Shown: piece by piece, positions 8,432 through 16,337 of the stretch | How the letters are laid out: the number at the start of each line of letters is the position of its first letter | How positions within the stretch are numbered: the first letter of the stretch is position 1 | Assembly (NCBI GenBank): GCA_014239365.1 | Contig: JAAZZB010000089.1 | Location: 1 to 34,332 of the forward strand | Direction: 5' to 3' | Source: Verrucomicrobiia bacterium | GTDB taxonomy: Bacteria; Verrucomicrobiota; Verrucomicrobiia; Limisphaerales; UBA1100 | Length of the DNA stretch: 34,332 nucleotides | The notes under the pieces: model-generated | Told to the model about the DNA's origin: nothing | Seen by the model: the letters and a program-made list of their open reading frames with translations, nothing else | The model's database searches: none | Translations under genes and position numbers: made by a program

Positions 8432-8473
8432 TTCGCCGCTTGCGTTTGCGAATGTGGGCTTTATCATCGGTGG

Positions 8474-11266
8474 ATGCATCGCCTTTTCCTCTCGATGGTT
8501 TTTGTTGGGTTCGGGTTGTCGGCTGCGCCGGGGCCGCTTTCGACCGCGCAGGCACTCAAATCTTTTCAAACTGAAAAAGGCGTGCGGATGGAATTGGCGG
8601 CGGCGGAGCCGCAGGTGCAAGACCCGGTGGCGATGTGTTTTGATGACGCGGGGCGGATGTTTGTTGTGGAAGGGCGCGGGTATCCGTTTCTACCGGCGAA
8701 GGATGGAAAAGGCAAGACGGTGCCGAAGTTGGGGCGGGTGGCGTTGCTCGAGGACGTGGATGGCTACGGGCTTTTTGAAAAGCGCACGACGTTTGCCGAG
8801 GGGTTTACCTTTCCTAATGGCGTGATGCCGTGGAAGGGTGGAATCTTCCTGACGTGCGCGCCGGATATTTGGTTTCTCAAGGACACCACCGGCGATGGCA
8901 AAGCGGATGTGCGGCAAATTGTATTGACCGGTTTCGGCACCAAGAGCAGCAGCGAACAACTCCGCGTGGCCAGCCCCACGCTCGGGCCCGATGGCTGGGT
9001 GTACATCACCAGCGGCCTCACCGATGCGAGCGTGACCAGTCCGCTCCACCCCAAGCGCGCGGCGGTGACGGCCAAGCGGCAGGACGGGCGGTTTCATCCG
9101 GAGACGTTTGTGTACGAACCGCTCGCGGGCGTCGGCCAGTTCGGCCAGGCTTTTGATGCGCGCGGCAACCGGTTTGTTTCCAGCAATCGCAACCCGCTCA
9201 TGCACGTCGTCGTGGCGCCCGGGCTGCTACGCCGCAACTCGCATTATCCTTTCACCGATACCGTGGAAAACGTCGTGCCCGTCGCCGCCAAAGTCTATCC
9301 GCTCAGCCCCGACACCACCGCCGCCAGCTACATCCCCAGTTTGATTAACCAGCAACACAGCGGCACCTACACCAGCGCCAGCGGCATCGTCATCCACGGA
9401 CGCAGTGCGTTCATTTGCGAGCCCGCGCAAAATCTCGTGCAACGCCAAGTGCTCACCCCCGCCGGCGCCACCTTCACCGCCGCGCACCCCACGCCCGGCC
9501 GCGATTTCCTCGCCACGGCTGACCAATGGTTCCGCCCCGTCCACACCACCGTGGGCCCCGACGGCGCGCTGTACATTTGCGATATGGTCCGCCAATACAT
9601 CGACCACCCCCGCTACCTCCCCGAAGACATCCGCGCCAAACTCCCTTTCAAAGCCGGCACCAATCACGGTCGCATTTGGCGCATCCAGCTGTCCACCCCC
9701 GCCTCGCCCAAGCCTAGCGCCACTCACCCAAACTTTGCCACTCATCCAAACTTAACCATCCGCCAAGGCAAGTTTCCTGCAACGGCCGTCGAGGACTTGT
9801 TGAAACAAGCCGGGTCGAAGGACGCGAATGAGCGTTTTCTGGCGATGTTGCAGCTAGGCAAACAGGATCATGCTCGCAAGGCCGATGTTCTGGCGGCTGC
9901 GCTCATAAAAGACCCCAACGATAAGTGGCTGCGCGCCGCGGTGTTTAATGCGCTTTCCAAAGGGGAATCCATGGCCGTTTTGGATTTCATCCGATCACAG
10001 CCGTACCGAGTGGATGGCGTGGCCCGGCCCAGTTTACTCACGGCCCTAAAGGAACTGGGCAAGATCGTCGCGCAAGATTGCACGCCGGACCAAATGATTT
10101 TCTTTTGGAACCTCGGCACGCAAATGGCTCAGCCGGAACTCAGGAAGGAGCCCATCAATATTTCGGTTTGGGAACGGGTCGCCTTTCTCAACGGCCTGAT
10201 CCTCGGGACAAAAAAGAAGGGCGTGAAACTGACCGCCACGCACCCCGACGCGCATCCCCTGCGGAACTTCATCCCGCTGAAGTCCAAGCTCACGCCAGCC
10301 GAAATCAAGGCCAAGTATGAGCGCAACGAACTGCCGATGGACGTGGTGGCCGATTTTACCATTAAGGCAACTCTGGGCTCGGCGCGGAATTCCGTAGTAG
10401 CCGGCATCTCATTGCCGCGCCGCTTTGCCGCCATCGAGTTGATGGGCAATACAGACTTCGGCTTTGCCGGCGATGCGTTGCTGCGCTTGCTAACACCCCG
10501 CAATGATCAAACCGACATCGGCCTTCGCACTCCCGAAATCCAATCCGCCGCCGTTCAGGCATTGGGCAACCTGAACGATGCGCGCGTCAGCCAAGCCCTG
10601 CTCGAACCGAAAGCGTGGGCCAGCTACATCCCGACGGTTCGGGAATCCATCTTAGGCAATGTCACCAGCCGCGCCCTACACCACCCCGCCCTGATGGATG
10701 CCCTCGAAAAAGGCATCGTGCCCATTCACGCACTTTCGCCCGCGCGGCGGCGCGCGTTGGAGCGCAATAAAACCATCGGCACGCGGGCTAAGAAACTGTT
10801 TGCCAAACACGCCGGGGGCGATCGGATGAAAGCGTATGAAGCCGCCATGCCGATTTTGAAAATGAAAGCCGACGCCGCCAATGGCGCGAAGATGTTCACG
10901 CGCGCGTGCGCCCTCTGCCACACTCACAGCGGCCAAGGCCACGCCGTGGGGCCGGACCTCACCGGCCTGCGCAATCAACCCGCCGCCACGCTGCTGCTCC
11001 ACATCATCGTGCCCAACCACGAAGTCCAAGGCGCCTACACGCTTTACGAGGTGGACACCAAGGACAACCAAACCTTCGCCGGCCTCCTCGCTGCCGACAC
11101 GCCATTACAAATCACCCTCAAACTCCCGCTCGGCCTCACCCAAACATTAGCGCGCAAAAACATCAAAACCCTCCGCGCCAGCCCCAAATCATTGATGCCC
11201 GATCTCCTCGAAAAAACAATGACCCAGCAGGAACTAGCCGATTTGCTCGCGTTTTTGAAAAAGTAA
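8474..11266 (+). CDS. PVC-type membrane-bound dehydrogenase with HEAT-like repeats and C-terminal c-type heme domain
   Basis: 930 residues from the ATG at 8474, which begins a signal peptide ([20 protein letters not shown]). Order: an N-terminal beta-propeller dehydrogenase domain of the PVC 'membrane-bound dehydrogenase' type (about 25-410; [50 protein letters not shown]), an alpha-helical HEAT-like middle (about 430-790), and a terminal heme-binding domain with C812-A-L-C815-H816 followed by GPDLTGL. These proteins are abundant in Planctomycetes and Verrucomicrobia and are thought to oxidise sugars or alcohols in the periplasm and pass electrons to the cytochrome; the substrate of this one is unknown. 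The secreted sulfatase starts 142 bases downstream on the same strand, which suggests sulfated polysaccharide use. Confidence 0.9.
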   Translation: MHRLFLSMVFVGFGLSAAPGPLSTAQALKSFQTEKGVRMELAAAEPQVQDPVAMCFDDAGRMFVVEGRGYPFLPAKDGKGKTVPKLGRVALLEDVDGYGLFEKRTTFAEGFTFPNGVMPWKGGIFLTCAPDIWFLKDTTGDGKADVRQIVLTGFGTKSSSEQLRVASPTLGPDGWVYITSGLTDASVTSPLHPKRAAVTAKRQDGRFHPETFVYEPLAGVGQFGQAFDARGNRFVSSNRNPLMHVVVAPGLLRRNSHYPFTDTVENVVPVAAKVYPLSPDTTAASYIPSLINQQHSGTYTSASGIVIHGRSAFICEPAQNLVQRQVLTPAGATFTAAHPTPGRDFLATADQWFRPVHTTVGPDGALYICDMVRQYIDHPRYLPEDIRAKLPFKAGTNHGRIWRIQLSTPASPKPSATHPNFATHPNLTIRQGKFPATAVEDLLKQAGSKDANERFLAMLQLGKQDHARKADVLAAALIKDPNDKWLRAAVFNALSKGESMAVLDFIRSQPYRVDGVARPSLLTALKELGKIVAQDCTPDQMIFFWNLGTQMAQPELRKEPINISVWERVAFLNGLILGTKKKGVKLTATHPDAHPLRNFIPLKSKLTPAEIKAKYERNELPMDVVADFTIKATLGSARNSVVAGISLPRRFAAIELMGNTDFGFAGDALLRLLTPRNDQTDIGLRTPEIQSAAVQALGNLNDARVSQALLEPKAWASYIPTVRESILGNVTSRALHHPALMDALEKGIVPIHALSPARRRALERNKTIGTRAKKLFAKHAGGDRMKAYEAAMPILKMKADAANGAKMFTRACALCHTHSGQGHAVGPDLTGLRNQPAATLLLHIIVPNHEVQGAYTLYEVDTKDNQTFAGLLAADTPLQITLKLPLGLTQTLARKNIKTLRASPKSLMPDLLEKTMTQQELADLLAFLKK

Positions 11267-11271
11267 ATCAT

Positions 11272-11310
11272 CCCCAAGGTAGGGCGTGCTGTCCCAGCGC
11301 GCCGCGGCAG
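11272..11310. repeat. GGTAGGGCG-family repeat, copy 2 (partial)
   Basis: Left part of the element (GGTAGGGCGTGCTGTCCC then AGCGCGCCGCGGC) between the PVC dehydrogenase and sulfatase genes. The right arm seen in the copies at 21826 and 32879 is missing. Confidence 0.8.
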
Positions 11311-11408
11311 TTCAAAAATATGACGCCGGATTTCATTGCGCCCCACCCCCAAAAAGCGCACGATGCCCCAACGCCTTCCCCCATCACACGGCGGAAGCCT
11401 CTCCACAA

Positions 11409-12884
11409 ATGAAATTTGGAAAACGGATTTTGCTGATGCTCGCGGCCCTTGCGGTCGTGGGGCTTTCCGCCGCCGAGAAAAACATCGTCTTCGTCATCGC
11501 CGATGACCTCAGTCCCACGCTCGGCTGCTACGGCGATATGACCGCCGTCACACCGAACATCGACCGCCTCGCTGCCGATGGCACGCTCTTCCGCTACGCC
11601 TTCGCCACCACCGCCAGTTGCAGCGCCAGCCGCTCGGTCGTTCTCAGCGGACTTCACAATCACCGCAACGGCCACTACGGCCACCTCCACGCGTACCACA
11701 AATTCAGCAGCTTCCCGTGGGTAAAAACCCTCCCCGTGCTGCTCGCCAAAGCCGGCTACCGCACCGCGCGCGCCGGCAAACATCACAACGGCCCGGAAGA
11801 CATTTATTTCTTCGAAACAAAAATCAAAGGCAACGCCCGCAGCACCGTCGAGATGGCCAACAACTGCGAAGCGTTTATTAAGGCCGATGACAAAAAGCCT
11901 TTCTTTTTATACTACGCCACCAGCGACCCCCATCGCGGCGGCGGCGACGCCAACGAGCTGCCGCACAAACCCAATCGATTCGGCAACAAACCCAACAAAG
12001 GCGCGTACCCCGGCGTGAAGGAAGTTTTTTATGACCCCGCCAAAGTCACCGTGCCGCCCTTCCTGCCCGACACGCCGGAGACGCGCGCGGAGCTGGCGCA
12101 GTATTATCAAAGCACCTCGCGCGTGGACCAAGGGCTCGGGCGGCTCATCGAAATCCTCAAGAAAAACGGCAAGTGGGAAAACACAATTATCATTTTCACC
12201 AGCGACCACGGCATGGCCTTCGCCGGCGGCAAAACCACCGTGTACGAAGGCGGTCTGCGCGTGCCCTTCATCGTCCGCAATCCGTACCAAAAAGAACGCG
12301 GCAACACGAACAACGCGATGCTCTCCTTCGTGGACATCGTCCCCACTCTGCTCGACTTCGCCGGCGGTTACGATGCGAAGAACCGCGCCGCCAAACCCGA
12401 ACTCGCCATGATGCCCGCCGGGCGCGGCACCAAAAAAGGCCCGTACAAATTTCATGGACGCTCATTCCTCCCCATCCTCGCCGAGAAAAATCCGAAGGAC
12501 TGGGATCGCGTTAACGCGAGCCACACCTTTCACGAAATTCAAATGTACTACCCCATGCGCGTCGTGCGCGACCGCAAGTACAAGCTCATCTGGAACATCG
12601 CCCACCCGCTCCCCTACCCCTTCGCCAGCGATCTCTGGGCCGCGCCCAGTTGGCAGGCCCAATGGAAAAAAGGCCAAAGCGCCAAGTACGGCAAAAAGAC
12701 CGTGCGCGAATATATCAACCGCCCCCAGTTCGAGCTATTCGACATCAGCGCCGACCCCAACGAAGCCGTCAACCTCGCCACCGACGCGAAGTACGCCAAG
12801 GTCTTGGAAGAATACAAAGCGAAGCTAAAAAAATTCCAGCAAGACACCCAAGACCCGTGGGTGCTCAAGTGGCGTTACGAGTAG
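11409..12884 (+). CDS. Secreted sulfatase (formylglycine-dependent, S1 type)
   Basis: 491 residues. A signal peptide at 1-22 (MKFGKRILLMLAALAVVGLSA) sends it to the periplasm or outside. Alkaline-phosphatase-fold sulfatase features: metal ligands D32-D33 in IADDLSP, the modification motif C71-S-A-S-R (CxAxR form), where C71 becomes formylglycine, and a TSDHGM metal motif near residue 265. The overall layout resembles the heparan N-sulfatase (SGSH-like) group, but the substrate is not certain. An anaerobic or aerobic sulfatase maturase is needed; none is in the window, and the radical SAM gene at 29646-30524 does not look like one. The ATG at 11409 was chosen because it begins the signal peptide; upstream in-frame codons read the repeat at 11278. 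It ends with TAG. Confidence 0.92.
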   Translation: MKFGKRILLMLAALAVVGLSAAEKNIVFVIADDLSPTLGCYGDMTAVTPNIDRLAADGTLFRYAFATTASCSASRSVVLSGLHNHRNGHYGHLHAYHKFSSFPWVKTLPVLLAKAGYRTARAGKHHNGPEDIYFFETKIKGNARSTVEMANNCEAFIKADDKKPFFLYYATSDPHRGGGDANELPHKPNRFGNKPNKGAYPGVKEVFYDPAKVTVPPFLPDTPETRAELAQYYQSTSRVDQGLGRLIEILKKNGKWENTIIIFTSDHGMAFAGGKTTVYEGGLRVPFIVRNPYQKERGNTNNAMLSFVDIVPTLLDFAGGYDAKNRAAKPELAMMPAGRGTKKGPYKFHGRSFLPILAEKNPKDWDRVNASHTFHEIQMYYPMRVVRDRKYKLIWNIAHPLPYPFASDLWAAPSWQAQWKKGQSAKYGKKTVREYINRPQFELFDISADPNEAVNLATDAKYAKVLEEYKAKLKKFQQDTQDPWVLKWRYE

Positions 12885-13159
12885 GGTGAAATGACTCAGG
12901 CCGAGGGGAATGCCCAAACCCCAATGGCCCAATAATGCTCCAAACCGTATTGAGTCATTGATTTTTGGGACTTCCTTGGGGGCTTGGACATTGGAATTCG
13001 GGCATTCTCCCCGAGTTGTCCCCACATTATCCACACTTCATTTTGCTCAAATAGAACTGTTTTTACGGTGTTTCCGGTCGCGAGGGGGATAACTATCGAG
13101 GTTGTCAACAGGCCTTTCCGCAGGATGGTTGGCACTCAAATTGCTATGTTACCGTTGCA
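12885..13159. other. Intergenic region with one repeat element
   Basis: Non-coding stretch after the sulfatase. It holds the 100-base inverted-repeat element at 12908-13007. The remaining 150 bases are less GC-rich than the neighbouring genes and show no clear promoter or terminator; a promoter for the micro-ORF at 13160 could lie here. Confidence 0.4.
12908..13007. repeat. Inverted-repeat element after the sulfatase gene
   Basis: About 100 bases with ends GAATGCCC and GGGCATTC, and inner matching segments (CCCCAATGGCCCAA, GGGACTTCCTTGGGG). It looks like a diverged member of the family at 5664 and 7047. Confidence 0.65.
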
Positions 13160-13255
13160 ATGAAAAACATGGCCCCAATTGATATTTTTTTCCTGTGCCT
13201 CACCGCCGGCACCGCTGCATTCGCAATCGTGTGCGTGGTGCTGATGAGCGCGTGA
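13160..13255 (+). CDS. Possible 31-residue single-helix membrane micro-protein
   Basis: An ATG at 13160 opens 31 codons ending TGA. After a short polar start (MKNMAPID) nearly the whole peptide is hydrophobic (about residues 9-30), enough for one membrane helix. A second ATG at 13169 could also be used. No Shine-Dalgarno is visible, though few genes here have one. It sits in a gap between a plus-strand sulfatase and a minus-strand molybdoenzyme, so it is not a shadow of another gene. I do not recognise the family. It could be chance. Confidence 0.3.
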   Translation: MKNMAPIDIFFLCLTAGTAAFAIVCVVLMSA

Positions 13256-13266
13256 AGCCGAGTGCT

Positions 13267-13899
13267 TTATGAAAACCGGTCGTCGGTCCACGGGTCGGCG
13301 GTGTTGGAATAGCCGCGCACTTCCCAGAAGCCGAGGATGTCGCGATCGAGAAAAATGATTTCGCTGACCCACTTTGCGCCTTTCCACGCGTAGAGCTTCG
13401 GGATAATCACCCGCGCCGGACCGCCGTGTTCGGTGGTAATGGGAGCGGCATTCCACGTGTGGGCGATGAGCGTGTCGTCGTCCATCACGGCATCGAACGT
13501 GGTGTTAGTGGAGTAGCCGTCGTGGCCTTTGTAAAACACGTGGCTCACTTCGTCCTTGGGTTTTACCAATTCCGTGAGCGTGAAAAACGATACGCCGCCC
13601 CATTCCATATCGTACTGGCTCCACGTGGTGACGCAGTGGAAATCGCTGGTGTCGGCGCATTGTTCGAGCGCCATAAACTGCTCCCAATCGAGCGTCACCG
13701 GATTTTCCACAAGTCCGTGAATTTTCAACCGCCAATCCGCCCGCGCCACTTCCGGCTGAATGCCCATATCAAGCACCGGAAAATTTTTAACCTCCCGCTG
13801 CCCCGGCGGCAGTCGATCCGCAGAACGCACCACGCGCTGCGCCCGCCCCGCGCGCTTCGCCGCCCAACGCTCTTTCGCCGCAATGTATTTATCCTTCAT
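13267..13899 (-). CDS. Sulfite-oxidase-like molybdopterin oxidoreductase, cytoplasmic
   Basis: 210 residues. It has the sulfite oxidase / MsrP (YedY) catalytic fold: W..KIHGLVENPVTLDWEQF, then C89 in DFHCVTTWSQYDMEW, the expected molybdenum ligand, GHDGYSTN, and HGGPARVIIPKLYAWKGAKWV. There is no Tat or Sec signal, so it should stay in the cytoplasm, as in the YuiH-like subgroup; the physiological substrate of that group is not established. No dimerisation domain or heme domain is present. Its ATG at 13899 overlaps the end of the ParE-like toxin gene by 11 bases on the same strand, so the three genes antitoxin, toxin and molybdoenzyme may be co-transcribed. Confidence 0.85.
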   Translation of the reverse strand: MKDKYIAAKERWAAKRAGRAQRVVRSADRLPPGQREVKNFPVLDMGIQPEVARADWRLKIHGLVENPVTLDWEQFMALEQCADTSDFHCVTTWSQYDMEWGGVSFFTLTELVKPKDEVSHVFYKGHDGYSTNTTFDAVMDDDTLIAHTWNAAPITTEHGGPARVIIPKLYAWKGAKWVSEIIFLDRDILGFWEVRGYSNTADPWTDDRFS

Positions 13900-14197
13900 C
13901 AGTTAGCTTAGGTTCCCCACGCGCGCCGTGCCAAATTCTGTGGATTTCAATCAGTTTTGTTTCCGGATACACGCTATAGAAAATCCGATATGATTTGAAA
14001 ACCCATTCACGAATGACTCGGGCCTTCCTCGTGCAAAATATCCGACCCATTTCAGGCATAGACGCCAACCGAAAAGTTCGAGTCAGTAGTGCGTCCCCGA
14101 ATTTGAATGCGGCCTCGGGATTGTCCTTTGCGATGTACGCGACGATAGCTTCCAAGTCACCGATTGCAACTGGCGAAAGATTTACTTTGAAATCCAT
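13889..14197 (-). CDS. ParE/RelE-family toxin
   Basis: 102 residues. The sequence has the small RelE/ParE fold: N-terminal helices (AIGDLEAIVAYIAKDNPEAAFKFGDAL), then strands ending in REWVFKSYRIFYSVY and IEIHRIWHGAR, the typical C-terminal pattern of plasmid-stabilisation toxins. It would inhibit gyrase (ParE) or cleave mRNA at ribosomes (RelE); the motif pattern favours ParE. Its ATG lies 16 bases inside the antitoxin gene, so translation is likely coupled. The stop overlaps the next gene. Confidence 0.85.
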   Translation of the reverse strand: MDFKVNLSPVAIGDLEAIVAYIAKDNPEAAFKFGDALLTRTFRLASMPEMGRIFCTRKARVIREWVFKSYRIFYSVYPETKLIEIHRIWHGARGEPKLTDEG

Positions 14198-14367
14198 GAG
14201 CGCAATTGCTTTCGAACCTCTTCCACCGGCACTCCCTCTCCTCGGTCAAGCTGTTCAATGCTTCGCTCAATGCCTGCAATCAATTCCATTTGATCAAAGA
14301 TTTCATCCATCGTGGCCTCGTCTGGCATGTTTCCAACGGTTTCGAGTACCTGAGCTTTAGCGGTCAT
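14182..14367 (-). CDS. Antitoxin of ParE-type pair
   Basis: 61 residues, acidic and helical (MPDEATMDEIFDQMELIAG, then VPVEEVRKQLRSWISK). It precedes and overlaps the ParE-like toxin in the usual antitoxin-first order. Family-level identification rests mainly on position, size and charge; no named DNA-binding domain is obvious. Confidence 0.75.
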   Translation of the reverse strand: MTAKAQVLETVGNMPDEATMDEIFDQMELIAGIERSIEQLDRGEGVPVEEVRKQLRSWISK

Positions 14368-14410
14368 AGTGGGAAGATATTGCCGTAAAAAAGGCGGGCT
14401 GGCAAGGGCG

Positions 14411-14773
14411 TCATTTCAGGCGCACTTGATCGCCGGGTTTGAGGATGGTCTTGGCCGTGGCTTGAATTGTTTGCGCGCCGCGGATGATCTCGACCGCGCG
14501 ATTGGCAGTCTGGATTTGAGCAACATCGAGCCCCTTTTCCCACGGCACTTTTTGGCTGACGCCGGTGGTGGTGTCGATGACGGTGACGGCTCCTTTTTTG
14601 AAGGCGGCACCGGCGATGTCGAAGGTGGTGTTGATGGCGGTTTTGGTGACTGCGCCGCCGACTTTGAGAGTGGTTTCAGCGATTGCGCCGGTGGTTTTGA
14701 GCGTGTACGTGGCGACGGTTTTGCAACCGGTGACGGCGGCCAACGCGCAGAAAATTAAAATGCGGGCAATCAT
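14411..14773 (-). CDS. Small lipoprotein with SLBB-like C-terminal pattern
   Basis: 120 residues. Lipoprotein signal: MIARILIFCALAAVTGC with the lipid-modified cysteine at C17. Residues 20-60 are rich in Ala and Thr and repeat TxxTxGAxAxTxLKVGGAVTKT-like units. The C-terminal half (VPWEKGLDVAQIQTANRAV..., ending ILKPGDQVRLK) resembles the upstream lipoprotein (VLPWREGMTVYTARRTAG..., ending LLEPGDVLRF), so the pair looks like an old duplication. The pattern is similar to a small beta-grasp SLBB domain, but this is inference. The ATG overlaps the upstream stop (ATGA), giving translational coupling. Confidence 0.75.
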   Translation of the reverse strand: MIARILIFCALAAVTGCKTVATYTLKTTGAIAETTLKVGGAVTKTAINTTFDIAGAAFKKGAVTVIDTTTGVSQKVPWEKGLDVAQIQTANRAVEIIRGAQTIQATAKTILKPGDQVRLK

Positions 14774-15174
14774 TGAGAAACGAAGCGCAGCACGTCGCCG
14801 GGTTCGAGCAGGGCTTTGGGGGTGGCGTCGAGTTGTTCGTCGCCGCGTTCGATTGTGCACGGGCCGGGTGGGCGATTGAGGCCCGCGGTGCGGCGGGCGG
14901 TGTAGACGGTCATTCCTTCGCGCCACGGCAGTACTTTTTGCAGGCCGGTTTCGGGGACGAGCACGGTGATGATTTGCGGCCCGGCGGTTGCTTCGCCGCC
15001 GGGATTGGTCACCACATCCACCGCCAAACCGACGGCGGCATTTTGCGCGCCGGCCACGGGATTGCCTCCGGACGTGATGGTGCCGGTTGCAAATCTCACC
15101 ACGGTTTTGCAGCCTGCCGCAAAGAGCAACAGGCCGAGTGCACCGTGGCAAACGATGCGTGTTACATTGTGCAA
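14770..15174 (-). CDS. Small lipoprotein, paralogue of the next gene
   Basis: 134 residues from a TTG at 15174 (no ATG fits the frame). Signal with a lipobox LLLFAAGC ending at C22. The middle is Gly/Ala-rich, followed by IITVLVPETGLQKVLPWREGMTVY and a C-terminal LLEPGDVLRF. It overlaps the aldo/keto-reductase-like gene upstream by 13 bases and the second lipoprotein downstream by four bases, so the three genes form one unit. Cell location: periplasmic face of the inner or outer membrane. Function unknown. Confidence 0.7.
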   Translation of the reverse strand: MHNVTRIVCHGALGLLLFAAGCKTVVRFATGTITSGGNPVAGAQNAAVGLAVDVVTNPGGEATAGPQIITVLVPETGLQKVLPWREGMTVYTARRTAGLNRPPGPCTIERGDEQLDATPKALLEPGDVLRFVSQ

Positions 15175-16298
15175 ACTAAGTCGCGCTCGGGCACGATGCC
15201 CCAGCGTTCGCTAACCTCCTTGTGCCCGGGCTGCAAACTCCAGCGATCGGGCAACGGCACCGGGCCGTCGAAATTTGGATTGGCGCCTTTCAGATCCATA
15301 CAACCGGCGTTGTTGCCGATGTCGGTAATGAAATCGCGCTCGTCATCGGTAAGGGAAATTTCCGGCAACGCCGCGAGGTCGTCCAGCTTGGCCTCGATAG
15401 TCTTGGCATCGTCGCCCGCTTCCTGAATGAGCGTGGGGATGACGCTTTCCACCGCCGGATGCGCGAGGTTCCACAGGCACGCGAGTTGCAACAGCGACAC
15501 GCCGTGCGTCTCGGCCACTTCAATCATTCGATCAATTTTTTCGCTGCCGCGTTCCACCCAACCGCTCGGCCGATACACCCGATGATCGCCCTCGGCAAAG
15601 GCGTGCCCCGGCCGCACGTCGCCGTGGAACAGCCCGCCGTGATCCACCACGCGCGTGATGACCTTCACGCCAAACTCTTCCGCCGCCGGCAGCACCAACG
15701 CGCCCGGCCACGGCTCCAGCGGATTGAGAATCACCATCGCCCAGTCAATGGTGTCCGCAAATTTTTCCATACACAAAAGCATATCCAACGTGAACCCATT
15801 TGCCGGCCCGGGCGCGATGCCGAGTTGTTTGGTGAGCCCCGCCTCCTTCAACGCCGCCATGCCTTCCCAAACCGCTTCGCTGGTGTAGCCGGTTACGTCG
15901 GGATTATGCAGCAACAGCAAATCAAAATGCTCCGCGCCGCAGCGTTCGAGTTCCTTCTCCGTGGCCATTCGGAGGTAATCAGCGTAGTCCTCAGCGCCGC
16001 GCAGATTCGCATCAGTGAAGCGCGGGAAACCCCGCGAGCCCGCGCGTTCGCCATTGTAAAAATCGTGCCCCACCGCGCCCACGAGGCAATAGCGATCGCG
16101 CGGTTTGCCGGCCAGCCCGCGCGCGAGCATTTCGTCCGACGCGCCTTGGCCGTACACATCAGCCGTCATAAACGTGCGCGCGCCCTTTTCGTAAGCCCGA
16201 TCGATGAGCGCGAGGAAGCGCTCCTCATCGAGCTTCTCGCCAAAATGCATATAACGGCCCCCGCTCCAAGTGCCAAACGCTGTACGTGTCAAATCCAC
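15162..16298 (-). CDS. Aldo/keto reductase-fold protein with altered catalytic tetrad
   Basis: 378 residues from the GTG at 16298; a TTG at 16334 is also possible and adds 12 residues. The aldo/keto reductase barrel is clear: FGTWSGG near the start, TADVYGQGASDEML (43-57), HFDLLLLHNPD with H131, KEAGLTKQLGIA, and LLQLACLWNLAHPAVESVIPT. Of the tetrad Asp-Tyr-Lys-His, Y49 and H131 are kept, but the Asp that normally precedes TA(D) is M44 and the Lys of the usual ATKVG is A75 in LVGAVG. The protein may therefore be a non-standard reductase, use another mechanism or be non-catalytic. The gene overlaps the downstream lipoprotein by 13 bases. Its 5' end abuts the mobile-element fragment at 16338. 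Confidence 0.85.
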   Translation of the reverse strand: MDLTRTAFGTWSGGRYMHFGEKLDEERFLALIDRAYEKGARTFMTADVYGQGASDEMLARGLAGKPRDRYCLVGAVGHDFYNGERAGSRGFPRFTDANLRGAEDYADYLRMATEKELERCGAEHFDLLLLHNPDVTGYTSEAVWEGMAALKEAGLTKQLGIAPGPANGFTLDMLLCMEKFADTIDWAMVILNPLEPWPGALVLPAAEEFGVKVITRVVDHGGLFHGDVRPGHAFAEGDHRVYRPSGWVERGSEKIDRMIEVAETHGVSLLQLACLWNLAHPAVESVIPTLIQEAGDDAKTIEAKLDDLAALPEISLTDDERDFITDIGNNAGCMDLKGANPNFDGPVPLPDRWSLQPGHKEVSERWGIVPERDLVCTM

Positions 16299-16337
16299 CG
16301 CGCGGGAGCATACCAAAAAACAGCCATTTTTCAATGC

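Larger units (their letters stand above)
8159..8473. other. Divergent intergenic region, mostly repeats
   Basis: 315 bases between the divergently read tdh and the PVC dehydrogenase gene, which must hold promoters for both. A perfect 24-base inverted repeat (8294-8360) and a GGTAGGGCG-type element (8379-8431) fill more than a third of it. I could not assign convincing -35/-10 boxes. Confidence 0.5.
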
